The notes: a model not told the origin generated them from the sequence alone. A stretch of DNA of 64,000 nt from Cristatella mucedo (GCA_009760855.2 WPIO01000004.1:62001-126000), one strand, 5' to 3'. Positions 1-12,140 are shown, counted from the stretch's first letter. A program made the numbers and translations.

Positions 1-2000
1 CCATCACGGCTCACCACTCTCCCCTTGGCTGCTCCCTTCTGGGACCAATCGGTCGTGTTGAATCGAAGGCGAGAGCGAAAGGGCACCGTCATCTCAAGCT
101 GCAGACGTGCGAGGCAGCAGCCAAGCGAGCTGCTAAGTACGAGCGTGACAGTCAGTGAGGCGGGCAGCAAGCATTTCGGGCTGCAAGCGCGTCACGAGAA
201 CGTACCAGGTGCCAGAGCGGCTTGGTGCACGTGCTCCACGCTCTGCATTTGCTGCATTCCGGTGAGTCGCTAACGCTAACGCTGCAGTTGTGCCTGTTGT
301 TACTACTATCAGTTGACGCGCTTCATTTTCCAACCCAAATCTCACTCCTGACTTGACGGCATGGCATCACCTGACTTGACAGCATTTCACAAGAAGTCAA
401 CATGCCCCGCAGAGCATTGGCTGGGTCGTGTGAATTGCCCTCATGCGTGCTGACGCAGTGAATTTTGTCACCAATCATTTTGACAGCAGGTTTCAGCCTC
501 AAGTATGACAGAAAAACTGAAAAAAAACAGCAGATCAGCTATTAAATCTATTTCGTTTCAAGAAGAGATGGTAAATGTTGTCAACTCTCAGCATTGCCGA
601 GAGGCAGATGCAGAAACAGCTGGACTCACCACGCTGCAGCAACAGTGAGCAGTCGCGCTAGAAACGACGAGAGGCCGCAGAGACACCTGAAGAAGTAGCG
701 TTGCTGCTCTCGAGGGAAAAAGGGATTTGTTTAACTGAAATTGCACGCAGTTTAATTAAATGTCTTTTAAGTTGCAATCTAGGGCATCGCAAATAATGTA
801 TACCCAATTCGCTGATTAATTCACGCGTAAGCATGCGTTTTTGGATGGTCAAACAATGAAACAAATGGATTTGCATTAGAATTGGAAAGGGAAACGCAAC
901 GTGTATGCGCTTGAATTCGGGCTGAATTGTAAGAAAGATTCCAGTTTGGATTTAAGGTACTCCACTCCACTAAACTGCTGTCCACTGCGTGACGGACAAC
1001 ATTCCGAGCGGCAACGATCGCGGCAGCATCGAAGCGCTAGTCCTGCTCGACCTGTCAGCTGCGTTGACACTTTGATAGAAATTCATCCCATTTGAACCGG
1101 TTAAAGCAACAATCAGTCGGGCGGACCGAGCTTCTGGAATGCGAATCGTACTTTTCCGATCGCGCTCAGTCCACCTGAGCCGGAAGACTAGTCACCTTCC
1201 TACAGTTCCCAAGAGTCCGTCCTGCCGACCCTTTGCTGCTGCTGCTGCTCCAATTTCAGTCGCCTCTTAGACAAGTAATTCAAGTTCATACGTTCAGCTA
1301 TCGATATACACGAATGGCTGACAGGACCAATTACTCTACGTGGGCTTATGAGGCTCCCGGCGCGACGCGGCACGCAGCAGTGCACGCTAGCGTGCTGTGC
1401 GCGGCTGCCGCTTCTGCTGCTGTAATTGTAATACTGCGCAAGCCTCAGCTGTGGCTTGCAATCGTTGCTGCCGTTGAAGCTGCGCAGCGTCGGGCCACTA
1501 ATGCAGGTTGTATTTCGTGTCGTCTGCTTCGATTTATCGAGCTCTCACGTACGTGCCCGCTGAGAGGAATAAATGAGAGTCTCATTTACCGCGAACGAGC
1601 GCCCACCGTGTCTCCGTGAGATTCCCACTGGAACAGCCGCGGCTGGAGCCACCGTTAAACAACACTAGCACAGCGGGTGTACGTCCGACGAAGTTCTTCT
1701 TATTTCTGCCTGGTCAGAATAGGCTGCTAACTTCGGAAACCTTGTGTTTGCTGCAGAAGCCTTCTGCAGCGGCTTACCTCGTCGTATTATTTTACGTTCA
1801 TATTACTTATTTCGTCATACCATTTTAGCCAAAGCTGCCTTCCATCTCTTAGAAAGAAACAGTTAAATCGCAGATCAGAAACCCAAAATTGCTAAATGCC
1901 TACTGTTAACAATCTACTTAACGGCTCAAGAACAACTAACTGTGCAATGCCAATATTTCACTTTGCGTTTCTCGAAATTATAATGCTAACAATATTAAGA
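1..2000. other. No gene recognised (left edge)
   Basis: Only short open frames without recognisable motifs are seen on either strand. A small (TGC)5 run lies at about 1234-1249. No convincing splice-bounded exon, RNA gene or repeat family member was found. Confidence 0.5.
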
Positions 2001-2002
2001 CA

Positions 2003-2470
2003 TTTGAAAGCGCCCTGAGAGAACTAAATTTTATTCTAGAAACGGAGCACTTCGTAGATAACAGAGAATGGATTAAGGCCGCGGCACCTCTTTTGTCTGA
2101 GCTTCAATAGTACCGTATCAAGCATCGTATCAACTTCGAGACTGGCCTACGAGTCGCTTACGCAAGCCTACCTACCAGATCTCCCTGCTTCTCTTCCAGT
2201 GTGCAATTGCACCACCCGCGCCTCTGCTTTCATTAGTCTTGCCGCTTCCAGCACTAAATTAAAATTTGCGATCTGACCTTCAGTTCGTAGGCAACAAGCG
2301 TCTGGCTTCTGCACTAACTTTGCATCATTTAAGTCGTGCCTAAACACGTATCTTTTCTGCTCTGCGTTTTAGAGGGCCCAGTGGACTACTCTGCTTTCTG
2401 TGCATGATTAACTATATGCTGTTGACGAAGGGTCCTACTAACTAGGTCTGGGTATCTTCTCTTTTATTGG
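2003..2470 (+). mobile_element. Degenerate L2-like LINE remnants
   Basis: A fragment resembling the LINE-B 3' terminus in minus orientation lies at about 2007-2050. It is followed at about 2140-2400 by a plus-strand stretch that reads like the 'AYLxDLL' C-terminal region of an L2-type ORF2, with broken frames. The match is weak and rests only on visual similarity to better copies elsewhere in the window. Confidence 0.3.
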
Positions 2471-2570
2471 TGCGTGCTTGTGTAAGCATGAGACCTTGCT
2501 TGCAATGAACTCTTGGCTACTACTTCTCTCGAAGCAAGTAGTTAAGCTTAGGCAGAGAGTTGGTTTTCTG

Positions 2571-2735
2571 CCGAGCTGGGTTGGTCCTGCGGTTAAGGTG
2601 CTCGCCCCGACTAATGTCTGGCTGAGGTCGTGGGCTCGAGCCCCGAGGCATATGTGCTGCGCCTGAATAGAGATTAAGTTCTCTTGGGGCGCTATACAAA
2701 TGAATTATATTTTAATTATTTTTATTTTTTAAGGG
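2571..2735 (+). mobile_element. SINE-C copy 1
   Basis: A tRNA-like head (GGTTAAGGTGCTC then a GGCTCGAGCCC B-box-like motif near 2632) is followed by a body and a 3' tail with AGAGATTAAGTTCTCT and GGGCGCTATACAAA. The tail closely resembles the LINE-B 3' end. The head matches copies at 28557-28705 and 58083-58212. No intact tRNA cloverleaf is claimed. Confidence 0.75.
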
Positions 2736-2751
2736 CGATATGTAACTGAAT

Positions 2752-3727
2752 GCTTGCCTTGCCGATATTCGATCCTGGATGTCGTAAAACTTCTTGAAAT
2801 TAAATGATGATAAAACCGAACTGCTGTTCATAGGACACCATAAGCGTGTGGCTGGATTAAAACGCTTTGCTCTTCTAAAAGGCGATGCTGTTTTTCGGCC
2901 ATCACCACGTGCTCAAAATTAAGGTCGTTTTCGACAGCTGCCTCAATTTTAAAAGCTTCATTCAGAAGACTGCTTCTACAGCTAACCATCACGTCCGATC
3001 CCTATCCAAGATCAGGAGCTGTCTCCCACAGTTGCTTGTAAACAATTTAATTAGCTCTTTAGTTCTGTCTCGGCTTGATTATTGTAATTCCCTTTTGGCT
3101 GGGCTACCAAAGAAAGCTATTAGGCCACTGCAGCTGACTATGAATATGGCTGTAAGACTAGTCTTCAAGTCCCAGAGGTTTGAGCACGTGTCTCCTTAGC
3201 TAAAAGAGCTAGGATGGATGCCGGTTTAGCAATGGATACAAAGCAAAGTTCTTACGCTAACCCACATGGCCCGCCGTGGCTTGGCTCCATCGCACCTAGC
3301 TGAACTGCTGCATCAGTTTCAGCCTGTTCGCGCCCTCAGGTCCTGTGTAGACAATAAATTAGCTGTTCCATTCATTCCTCCGCTTAAAGACCGTTGGCGA
3401 CAGAAGCTTTAGCTCTGCAGGTTCTAGACTGTGGAACTCGCTTCCACAATTCTTACTCAAAGACAGCTACTCTCCTGCTGCCGACTATGGCTCATTCTTT
3501 TCAGTGGTTCTGAGCTGCTTCTTCCATGTTACTCACTACCTCAACTGCTCTCCTGACTCTGCTACACTTCCCACTTTCTCTTTTTGCACGAGATGAATTC
3601 TGTTGGCCACCGAATGCTTACCGAAAGCCGCTCAGGCAGTGAGTGAGCTATACAAAACTCTCCTGCGTAACACCCGCATGGTCTTAATGACTTTGTGGAG
3701 TTACAGACGGAGATACATTACATTAGA
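2752..3727 (+). mobile_element. LINE-A copy 1, 5'-truncated, frame-broken
   Basis: This is the end of an L2-like ORF2 plus its 3' UTR. Conserved protein motifs include LNDDKTELL-like residues just after the RT core (about 2800), then [14 protein letters not shown] (about 3070-3110), the 'KELGW' region and 'SAGSRLWNSLPQF'-like residues before the 3' UTR. Stops and frameshifts break the frame, for example a TAG in the 'SPLLKELGW' block near 3197. The element ends in GGAGATACATTACATTA. It is a dead-on-arrival or decayed insertion. Confidence 0.85.
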
Positions 3728-3729
3728 CT

Positions 3730-5690
3730 ACTTTATTATGACTACAGTAATAGTCTAGGGCACTGGTTAAACGAGATTGCAGGCCCATCTACAGACTAGA
3801 TGGTCGTAGTTTGTTCACGCAAACCGTCGCGAAACCCACTCGGTTGCTTAGGGTGTGAGCCTTTTCGTTACTAGCACAATCATCTCCCATGTAAACGCTT
3901 TCTAGGTGTAACGATGCTTTTCGTTCACATTACCGGCTCCGAAGCACAACGTTCTGCCATTTCGAAGAGCTGGGAGTTTGGCCTCGCAAGCTGGCTGGCT
4001 GGCTGAATACATTCCTTTTTTCTTTCTTGCTAGAGTGGACTACCGTAGACTTCAGTAGTGAGATAGTGAAAGTTTCGTGGAAATTCACTTTCGCTTTCGC
4101 TATCTCACTACTGTAGACTTGAGCAGTGAGATACTGAAAGAAAGTCGTTTAGCCTCTACACCCGGAGATGAATTTAGCTGCCAAGTTGGTGAATAAATCC
4201 CAAAGGCTTCACTGTTCTCCTTTGCTGAAGGATGCTGCGATGGCTCCGCCGCTCGATCAACGAGGTCAAGGCCAAGTTCTTGCTCTTGACTCGCAGTCAG
4301 CTCCTTGCTGACTGCCGTACATGTTTGGCCACCATGTGAACCCAGGTCTTCAAAGGACAACAAATCAGCTTAAAGACCCCGGAACTCTTACGTCCACAGC
4401 TCCTACGTTTGCAACTCTCGCGTCTTTCCTTCTGCTGCCAAATCTGACATCTTTCCCAGTTATCCTGGGCTGCTACTTCCCTGCAATTCACTTGCTCGAC
4501 TGCCTGGCTGAGTAGCCTATACCTCTAGTTTTCTCTTTGTAGGTGAGATGGAGTCTGTTGGCTGACGCGTGGGAACCGAAAGCCACTTCAGTCCAAGTTC
4601 ACTATAGAAAGCTCTGTAGGGTCACTCGCAATTAGTCTGTCGCCGAGTTCCAGGGGTCAGAGGCTATTTCCCGCCAAACCCCTCCATACTCCGGCCACGC
4701 TGCCACTCGCCATGCCGCTGAGCTAGGGTAAGATGAGCGGCCGTCAGGTTAAACCTCTTTATAATAACGCATGCGCCAACAACAACAGGGGAACTAAACA
4801 ACTCTGTAGGGAGGGTCCTAAAAAAAGTACAATATAGGGGCGCGAGATGACGCCTCAAGCACGAACAAACGTGTTAGTTGGTCAGTCGGCTTCCGCCGTC
4901 CCACCGTTGTACCGACTCCGAATCCAACAGTACGAGCGTACACTGTGAAAGATCCGGCTAGCTGAGTAATTGCTTGGCTAGTCGGATTCGACGTCCACCA
5001 CAGTCAAGAGCTTCCGCCGAAAGACGCCAACACACCGGGGGGGGGGGTCACGAACACGCTACACGGGGAATGCGGAATATACAAGTCTCAACAATAAGCG
5101 TGCTATCCAGTTCCGCTCGGGCTTTGGGCCTTGCGTGCGTGGCCGCATCACCGGAGCACGCCTGCAGCCACCCAGGTGCATAACTCGGCGAGACCGGGAG
5201 CCTCCAACACCATGACTTACTCGGCCAACTTCTCCTACCCAAGAGCCCCGGTGACCTCACGTCACTGCACATCCGGCCATGCCGTAGGTCCGACCCCTGC
5301 CTAGCTGGTGACCCTTACCCTCATTATAGCCGCCCGGTTCAAGCCAACCGAACCCAGCCTGGGTACAAGTCTTTGCGGGTCAGCAAAAGCCATCGCTCTT
5401 GAGTCTTCGCCTTAATTAATGGTAAGGTGCTCGATTTGCACAAACTCAGTTGGGAGTTTGAATCTTGAAGCACTTGCCCACCCCAACAGCAAGCTATACT
5501 CACTAAGATTCTCCTGTGGCCATGCAAAAAGGGCAGTTGAAATCAGCTAATCTTTTGGATGCAGTCTTTGACATTAACTTTCCTCTAATAATTAACGATC
5601 GGCTTCTGGTGTTCTGTTGATAACGGAGAGCAGAAGAAAGGCAAGAGGTGCATGCACACAACTTACCAGCCGGTCTACGAATGCTGGAGG
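3730..5690. other. Intergenic, no gene recognised
   Basis: No homology to known proteins is apparent in the short open frames. Notable content is an imperfect hairpin/direct-repeat cluster at 4045-4140 (listed separately) and a run of G at about 5038-5047. Confidence 0.5.
4045..4140. repeat. Imperfect hairpin with overlapping direct repeat
   Basis: Arms 4053-4072 and 4094-4113 are 20 nt each and reverse-complementary at 19 of 20 positions, around a 21-nt spacer. The 28-nt block starting GTAGACTTCAG at 4045-4072 is repeated directly at 4113-4140 with three mismatches, so three related copies alternate in orientation. Confidence 0.85.
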
Positions 5691-5695
5691 CTGAC

Positions 5696-5790
5696 AAGAT
5701 AATAATAATAATAATAATAATTCACTTGATAAAGCGCCCTCAGAGAACTCAATCTCTCTCTAGGCGCTTTACATTTGCTGTAAAGTGTAC
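5696..5790 (-). mobile_element. LINE-B 3' end fragment
   Basis: An (AAT)n run at 5699-5721 (the element's tail, read on the minus strand) is followed by the LINE-B signature: TTGATAAAGCGCCCTCAGAG, CTAGGCGCTTTACATTTGCTG. Only the extreme 3' end is present, typical of a heavily 5'-truncated insertion. Confidence 0.8.
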
Positions 5791-5867
5791 TTAATCAGCA
5801 CTCAATGATAGCCTTGACATTGAGCCTGAACTAGAAAGCTCCTATGCGAAAGCAAAAAGTAACGTTT

Positions 5868-6018
5868 GGCTGATTATACATCCTTGAGATAGCGGCACAT
5901 TAGCCTTCGCGGTTATCGCCCCCATAAGCAGTGGGAAATACAGGATTGCCTGCTCCAGGAGTCGCATCCACGACCTGGATCGTGAAGTGTAAGCACCTTA
6001 ACCCTGGGCTGAGACAAA
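5868..6018 (-). mobile_element. SINE-D copy 1, degenerate
   Basis: The SINE-D order is recognisable: GCTGATT start, AGCGGCA, a CCTTCGCGGTTATC segment, GCAGTGGGAAATACAGGATTG, then the head with CCACGACCTGGATCGTG and CACCTTAACCCTGGGCT. It is more diverged than the copy at 22572-22735. The tRNA-like B box is poorly preserved. Confidence 0.6.
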
Positions 6019-6317
6019 AGGCATACACTGCTGAAATGCTGCAGTAGTGTCAATCGCTTCGAGCCGCCCATGCCACACTAGCCTTTCCGATAAATACACC
6101 TAATCTGTACCTGCTTTGTAGTTGTAGATTGTAGTTGTTTGGGAAAGATTGTTTGTAAAAGGTGTAGTTCGGTCGCACAGCAGAGAGACAGCCGATGCCC
6201 AACTACGATAGTTTATTACTAACGCACGGAGCCGAAGAGCTCATGGCTCCCCTCGGCCCCTGCTCTCACACGACTCACCTCCCCTGGTCGACTCCGATGA
6301 CTCATCGACCACAACGG

Positions 6318-6500
6318 TGCACCGGCCGACCCTGATGGTGAATCCACCATCTGGCCACCAGCTGGTCCATGCCACATCAAAGGCGGACCACAGCAGTGCA
6401 CTGGCCGACCCTGATGGTGAATCCACCATCTGGCCACCAGCTGGTTACCGGCCTGTGTCCATACCACATCACAGGCGGACCACAGCTGTGCACCGGCCCC
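6318..6500. repeat. Tandem duplication, ~80 bp unit, 2+ copies
   Basis: The block beginning CCGGCCGACCCTGATGGTGA at about 6321 recurs 80 bp later (about 6401). It contains GAATCCACCATCTGGCCACC. A third partial start (GCACCGGCCCC) is at about 6489. The near identity of the first two copies suggests a recent duplication. Open frames in this block on both strands are repeat-driven. Confidence 0.85.
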
Positions 6501-7335
6501 TCTCGGCGGTGCTTCTAACAGCTCACCCGTGGCTTATCAGACATACAATACATACATACGAACTACAAAAGGTTCTACCACCTCCGTAGGGTCTGTGGAA
6601 TTGATGCACGCCAATTTTGTCTGACAGCGATAATTACTTGGCATCCATGTGAGCATTTCCGGTGACCCTTTGCAGCCGATCTATTGTACAAATGTCTCTC
6701 TACTCGCCGCGTTAACTGCCCTGCTCATTATCTTGCTCTTCTGCCCGGTGCCTTGAGCCGCTAGCTGGACAAGTTCTGTAGGCGTTAAGTATGCATTACC
6801 CAGTGATAATCAGGAAATCCCACCGTTTGCTTGCTCTTTCCGTTGGTAGACAACTAGACTAGTTTGCTGTCTTGCTTATGGACCTTTCGCTGCGAAGGTG
6901 GATCAGCATACTCTTCGCGTAGCATGCCAATATCCCGTTTGTAACTGCAAAGTCATAACGACCAGCAGTGGCACACCGCCGACTAGATTTTATCATACAC
7001 ACGCACCCACACTCTGGAACAATTAAGCTTGCACTTGGCATGCTTGAGGGTAGAATCTACGTTTGACGTGGCTGTAATCAAGACGCCTGGCTCATGTGCA
7101 ATTGCTGCCTTCCGAGACTGCACCTGTCTTTGACACTAGACCCACTGTCAATTGGCGAACGTTCAGTAAAATCCTACGACACAAGACGTGAATCTGACGA
7201 TTTCAAGCCTTCTAACTGATCAGAACTGCCATTTCGGGTGGCACCGATCGTGCTGAGTGGCTCTGTAAAGGAACGAATCAACACGGGTTAAATTCTTCAC
7301 CTGTAATTAAGCTGGAAGACTTGCCCTGTAAATAT
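6500..7335. other. Intergenic, nothing recognised
   Basis: No protein motif, RNA gene or repeat-family member was recognised. Short open frames only. Confidence 0.4.
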
Positions 7336-7337
7336 TT

Positions 7338-7890
7338 GCCTTAGGATAAGCCAGCACCCAACTTTTTGGAGAGCACTTTGTCATCACCAGTTATCACCAA
7401 ATCCTGCTTATCTGACCACATGCAGATCTCATTCAATCTACAGTGTGTGCCCACATTCTCCTCTAAAATAACCTGTGAATCGCGAAACCTCAAGTCGGTT
7501 AAACGAAAGCTTGAAAAGGCATACAAAAGATCCGGACTAACTGTCCATCGACAGGCATATGAAGACTACTGTAGGTCGTACCAATCGATCTTATGAAAGG
7601 CTACGGCTAGCTTCTATAGAAACATAGTTGAATCACAGATGCACAATCCAAAAATGCTGATGTCGACAATATAACCATCTCCTCAAAGTCCACTGGACCC
7701 TATTCCCACTGTCCAGCTGTAGTCAGGCCACTTCTCAAGAAAGCTACACTAGACCAAGAGAACTTAAGCAACTACCGCCCAGTCTCCCTTCTACCATTCC
7801 TATCAAAGACACTGGAACGGGTCGTGGCAGACCAGCTGAAACAGATAACACAAACCAAGTGGCCAATATGGAGCCAAGCTAAACGTGGCT
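7338..7890 (+). mobile_element. LINE-B fragment: endonuclease end to RT start
   Basis: A plus-strand frame at 7366-7596 reads through the 'TKSCLSDHMQISFNLQ' block. This matches the SDH-type motif at the C-terminal end of an AP-like endonuclease, and the same block occurs in the minus-strand copy near 38800. Downstream, about 7700-7870, residues like 'NYRPVSLLPFLSKTLE' mark the start of the reverse transcriptase. The frame is broken between these segments and the rest of the RT is missing. Confidence 0.75.
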
Positions 7891-8018
7891 TAACTCATTG
7901 ACAGAGAAAACTTCGTTAGTATGCAACCGTATGATTGGTCGAGAATGTCGAGCACTGACTGTTTGATAGCATATGAGCCAAGCCCAGCCAACCAGAGGCA
8001 AGAACACACCAACATGTA

Positions 8019-8577
8019 AATTTAACTAGCTCTTTAATTCTGTCTCGGCTTGATTATTGTAATTCTCTTTTGGCTGGGCTACCAAAGAAAGCTATTGTGC
8101 CACTACAGCGGACTAAGAATATGGCTGCAAGGCTGGTCTTCAAGTCCCAGCGGTTTGAGCACGTGTCACCTTTGCTGAAAGAGCTAGGATGGTTGCCGGT
8201 TGAGCAAAGGATACAGAGCAAAGTTCTTATGCTGACCCACAATGCCCGCCACGGCTCGGCTCCTTCGTACCTAGCTGAACTGCTGCATCAGTTTCAGCCT
8301 GTTCGCGCCCTCAGGTCCTGTGTGGACAATAAATTAGCTGTCCCATTCCTCCGCTTAAAGACAGTTGGCGATAGAAGCTTTAGCTCTGCAGGTCCTAGAC
8401 TGTGGAACTCGCTTCCACAATTCTTACGCAACGACAACTACTCTCCAACTGCCGACTATGCGTACCGAAAGCCGCTTAGGCTGTGAGTGCGCTATACAAA
8501 ACTCTCCTGAGTAACACCCACATGGTCTTTATGACTTTGTGGAGTTACTGACGGAGATACATTACATTACAATACAT
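8019..8577 (+). mobile_element. LINE-A copy 2 (C-terminal ORF2 plus 3' UTR)
   Basis: Starting at AACTAGCTCTTTAATTCTGT, the sequence encodes the L2-type C-terminal region. The open frame 8070-8486 includes 'LGWLPVEQRIQSK', 'LAELLHQFQPVRALRSC' and 'SAGPRLWNSLPQFLRNDN'. A short deletion after 'NDNYSPTADY' has removed the normal end of ORF2. The 3' UTR and tail end at GGAGATACATTACATTAC. It abuts an inverted LINE-A end. Confidence 0.9.
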
Positions 8578-8840
8578 TAGTGTAATGTATCTCCGTCTGT
8601 AACTTCACAAAGCAGCAAAGACAGGGTGGGTGTTACGCAGGAGACTTTTTCGTCTACCGCCCTCACCGCCTACGCGGCGTTCGGTAGCCAACAGTCTTCA
8701 TCTCACGCAACGGAGAAAGTGGGAAGCACAGCAGAGTCAAGAGAGCAGTAGAGGTAGCGAGTAGCATGGAATTAGCAGCCCAGGACTGCTGGGAAAGGAT
8801 GAGCTACAAGTCGCGGCAGCAGGACAGCAGCTGTCCTTGC
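8578..8840 (-). mobile_element. LINE-A copy 3, inverted 3' end
   Basis: Immediately after copy 2, the same 3' UTR appears in reverse: GTAATGTATCTCCGTCTGTA, then TTACGCAGGAGA, then the 'CGGTAGCCAACAG' region. The two copies are joined tail to tail. Similarity fades after about 8840. Confidence 0.85.
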
Positions 8841-10788
8841 ATAAGAAACAATAAAGAGGACTGACTAGACGGTCAAAATATAAGCGTAGCAAGAGCAAGG
8901 CAATCTTTCTTCACCACTGACTACAGCCCTGTTGCGTCTATTTATCTTTGTACGTGTGCTGAAATGGCTATCGGACTTACAATCTCGAGTTATCCCAGGT
9001 AGGCTTGCTGAAGGCTACTTTATTTTGAGTGACCTCTCACCGAAGCACGGCATCTAGCTCATAGAGCCCATCGGTCAAAGGTCCTGCTAGATGACACGGA
9101 AGACCAATGTCGAGTTGTTAATGCTCTGTAATGCTGTCGACGATGCAGCTCACGCAAGTCGGTGTGATGACTACAAGCTACCTCACACTATGTTGGCCTT
9201 TGGTTTAGGCCGCTACCAGAATCCGGACAGTGGCTGTCTTGCATAAATATTCCTTCTGAAACCCCCCTCCGTGACACGTCTAACGGTGCATGCAGTTCGT
9301 ACAATTGGTCGCGTAAAATGCAGCTTCAGGTGGCCAAAAACCGCAGACCACGCTGCTTGAAAGTGAGTGATTGAGTGGGTGAGATATTGAACCCGAGGGC
9401 AACGTGCTATGAAGGTCATCTGCAGCACTGCTGCAATTCTTACCCCAACGGCATTTTGCCTCTTCTTGCTGCCAATTGTTGTGCCTTCTTTTCGACCGTC
9501 CTTGACCTATATGCCTCTCATGCTGTTGAACATACTAATTCCCAAATGCTACTCACTTTTTGCCTGGCTCATTTCAGACGACTGCTGCTGGCTAGTAATC
9601 GTGCAGCAAACGAGGCAGAGCAGAGTGCGCAGCCAACAAGCTGTCCTGCATAGCATACAAATAAGCCGTCACGGGATACATCGTGTGGAGGCACAGAGTA
9701 AGGCCCCGGTGAGCACGCACGCGCGCCACTGCACAGCTGCTTCGGCTCCAATGAAGCGCAAGCCACCCTGCTGCCTGGCAGGGGTCGGGCCGTACGAAGC
9801 GCTACCCCTACCTGACAAAACAGCATCAGCGCAACGAATACGACGGCCTGACAGCAATGCAACACTCGCTTTTAGTCGCACGGCTGTATTTGGGAGCCCG
9901 ATACTAACGTCCGATTGGACTATCACGGTCCAAAAAAGGTAGCGCGACAATTGCAGACAAGACGAACCACATGATGCTCACCGAGCACTTGCAGGTCGAA
10001 CAGGGTGGGAGTGGAGTGGGCTGCATGCACACTCTTGCAGTCAGACAATCAGTGGCGGCGGATACTTTGCCCTGGCTAGTGTTTCGAGTGTGGCGCGAGC
10101 ACCAGTTCGGAGGGCATGAGCAGACAGCGAGGCAGGCTGAGCAGGGGGTTACTCCAAAGGATCAGCCCTCCACAGCAAAGTGTGCTGTGCCTCCTCCCCC
10201 AATCGCGGCATCGTCGACAGCTCAACGAACAGCTGCCAGCAGCAAAAGACGGCTATGCTTGATCAGCCAGCGCAAGTAAACTCGGCACAGAGCTCGAGCT
10301 ACGATCATGAGCAGCCATTGGTAACGGACCAAAAATCACTTGGGGAGATGTAGAGGTGGTAGGAAGAATCGGCGAGTAAGCAAGCCAGCCAGGCATTGGC
10401 ATGCACCGACCGACCGAACGTGCGAGCCACAGACGGCTGGCCAACTGCTCGACCCCGTGGCCAAGGCTGGGACCTCATGACTTGTCCCCGTGGCCGACCG
10501 GGAGCGAGCGCTGCCAGCATCAGCAAATGCCCCATGTCAAGTGCATGCATGTGAGTGAACGTGGGCGGCTCGTGACCAAGGCACGGCTTCCGCAAAGCCC
10601 TCTCTAATGCTATGCGAGATGCCGTTGCTGCAGACCCTCAGTAGGTGCCGTCCCAAGCGTCGGCTTTCAGAGTTTGCTCCTGCTTTCTCTTGTCTGAAAC
10701 GACCGTCGCCAAGAAGCGAGGAATCAGCGCTCAAACGTCAGAACGAGCCGATTGCGATTGCCTGTGTCTATCACATCTAACCATATTA
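8840..10788. other. Intergenic, no gene recognised
   Basis: The longest frame is 9409-9942 (plus, 177 codons), with a hydrophobic N-terminal half and a basic C-terminal half. It has no recognisable domain, and overlapping open frames exist on the other strand, so I do not call it a gene. No repeat-family members were seen. Confidence 0.4.
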
Positions 10789-10789
10789 T

Positions 10790-10920
10790 CTTTATTGACA
10801 TTGTGCATGCTATTACTAAGTACATGATCATGCTTCCTTTACAGCCTGTAAGTGCATAGAAGGAAATTAAGTTCTCTGAAGGTGCTATACAAATATATTA
10901 TTATTATTGTTCTTATTATG
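10790..10920 (+). mobile_element. LINE-B 3' end remnant
   Basis: Plus-strand 3' terminus: GACATTGTGCATGC, then a diverged 3' UTR, then AAATTAAGTTCTCTGAAGG and a tail of TTATTATTATTG. It is similar in order to the better plus copy ending at about 47430. Confidence 0.65.
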
Positions 10921-11758
10921 AGGACAAATCAACGTCAAATGCAATCACTATTTCTGCATCGCGCAGCCGGTTTGCAGAGGATCATAGCGCTACCCCCTCC
11001 CTGAAGTGAACCGCAATCTGCTTATAGTGCTACTAAGCAAGCTTTGCTCCATCAAATTTCTGGAAAATCCCTCACACAGAATGCCATGAGATTTGGCAGA
11101 TATATTCAAAACCCAACTGCCCGTAGACATGCAACAGCTATTTGTGAATCTTGAATGGTTTGATTTGCAGTAGATTGCAGCAGACTTCGGCAAATTTTCG
11201 TTACCATGTAACTAAGCAAATTAAGAGCAGCTGATTTTAAAACTTGATTACATAGCAACATAAGTCTTAAAAGTAAAGTAAGGATAAGCTGATTCAGGGG
11301 TAAATGTCGAGAAAGCACTGAGAACATGGGTCCAAAATCGTATAGTTATTTCCGGTACTTTTGAAACGATATGGGTGTTACGTAAGAGATGTGAAGTTTG
11401 GACGATTTCCACTGAAAAGCAAAGCATTAAAAACAATTATGCAAAGCATGGCTAACCTGAACGTAAACAGAGCAAGCAACATATCTACACATTTACCGAT
11501 CTCTGCATCACACGCGACTTGTGTGTCCCAACTTGTTGAACCTTGGTACATCGAGGTATACATCTGCAGCTTGTTAAGCTACATGGTTATGACTTTTAAT
11601 CAGCTTGATTTACAGGGTAGCGTTGCCCCTCGTAAATTCCATAACTCGGCCAAAACTTGATGGATCTACGTGGTTTCCAATGTGAGTACTGCTCTGCTTG
11701 TACACCACTAGTTCATTTTTGATTTCGGTTAGTTAAGTTTAGCTAATAGGGTGTTAAC
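10920..11758. other. Nothing recognised
   Basis: AT-moderate sequence with only short frames. No recognised repeat family or exon. Confidence 0.4.
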
Positions 11759-11759
11759 G

Positions 11760-12140
11760 ATTGGTGCAAAACTCTGCAGCCTGGCATGTCTGTTGAGGGT
11801 TCCAACTGCCACATTAGACCGCTTCTCACCGGCCTTCACCAGCGCCATATCAAGCTGCATACCGACTTCAAGGTTCTGTCACTCACTTCAAGGTCCCTTC
11901 ATCCTCATGCTCTGGCCAACCTAACAAAAATACTTCTTAGTCGGGCTAGGGATCACACCATCCCCTACTCTTGACTCAGGTCGGATAGGTGTGCCTTAAA
12001 CCAACCTCAAATCTTTTGGAGACCCTACCTTCAGTTCATACGCTTGCATAACTTGGAACTAGCTACCGATTACATCCCCTGACAATTGAACATGCTTAAC
12101 TGGTAGGTAAAAACCTATCACTTCCTGACAGCAATTCTCC
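11760..12140 (+). mobile_element. LINE-B ORF2 C-terminal remnant
   Basis: The stretch from TGCAAAACTCTGCAGC onward matches the reverse complement of the block near 37020-37090 (LINE-B, minus). The inferred peptide is the 'LxDLHxxPIKQ...DFKVL' region. The frame is interrupted and no 3' UTR follows. It lies just beyond the 3' end of the R3HCC1L-like gene, where the missing terminal exon might be expected. Confidence 0.7.

Noticed and set aside
2571-2735. Genuine tRNA gene
   Set aside because: A and B boxes only; same sequence recurs at several sites with a LINE-like tail, so it is a SINE.
9409-9942. 177-codon plus-strand ORF with hydrophobic N-terminus
   Set aside because: No domain, no splice or neighbour support; competing minus-strand frames of about 95 codons overlap.
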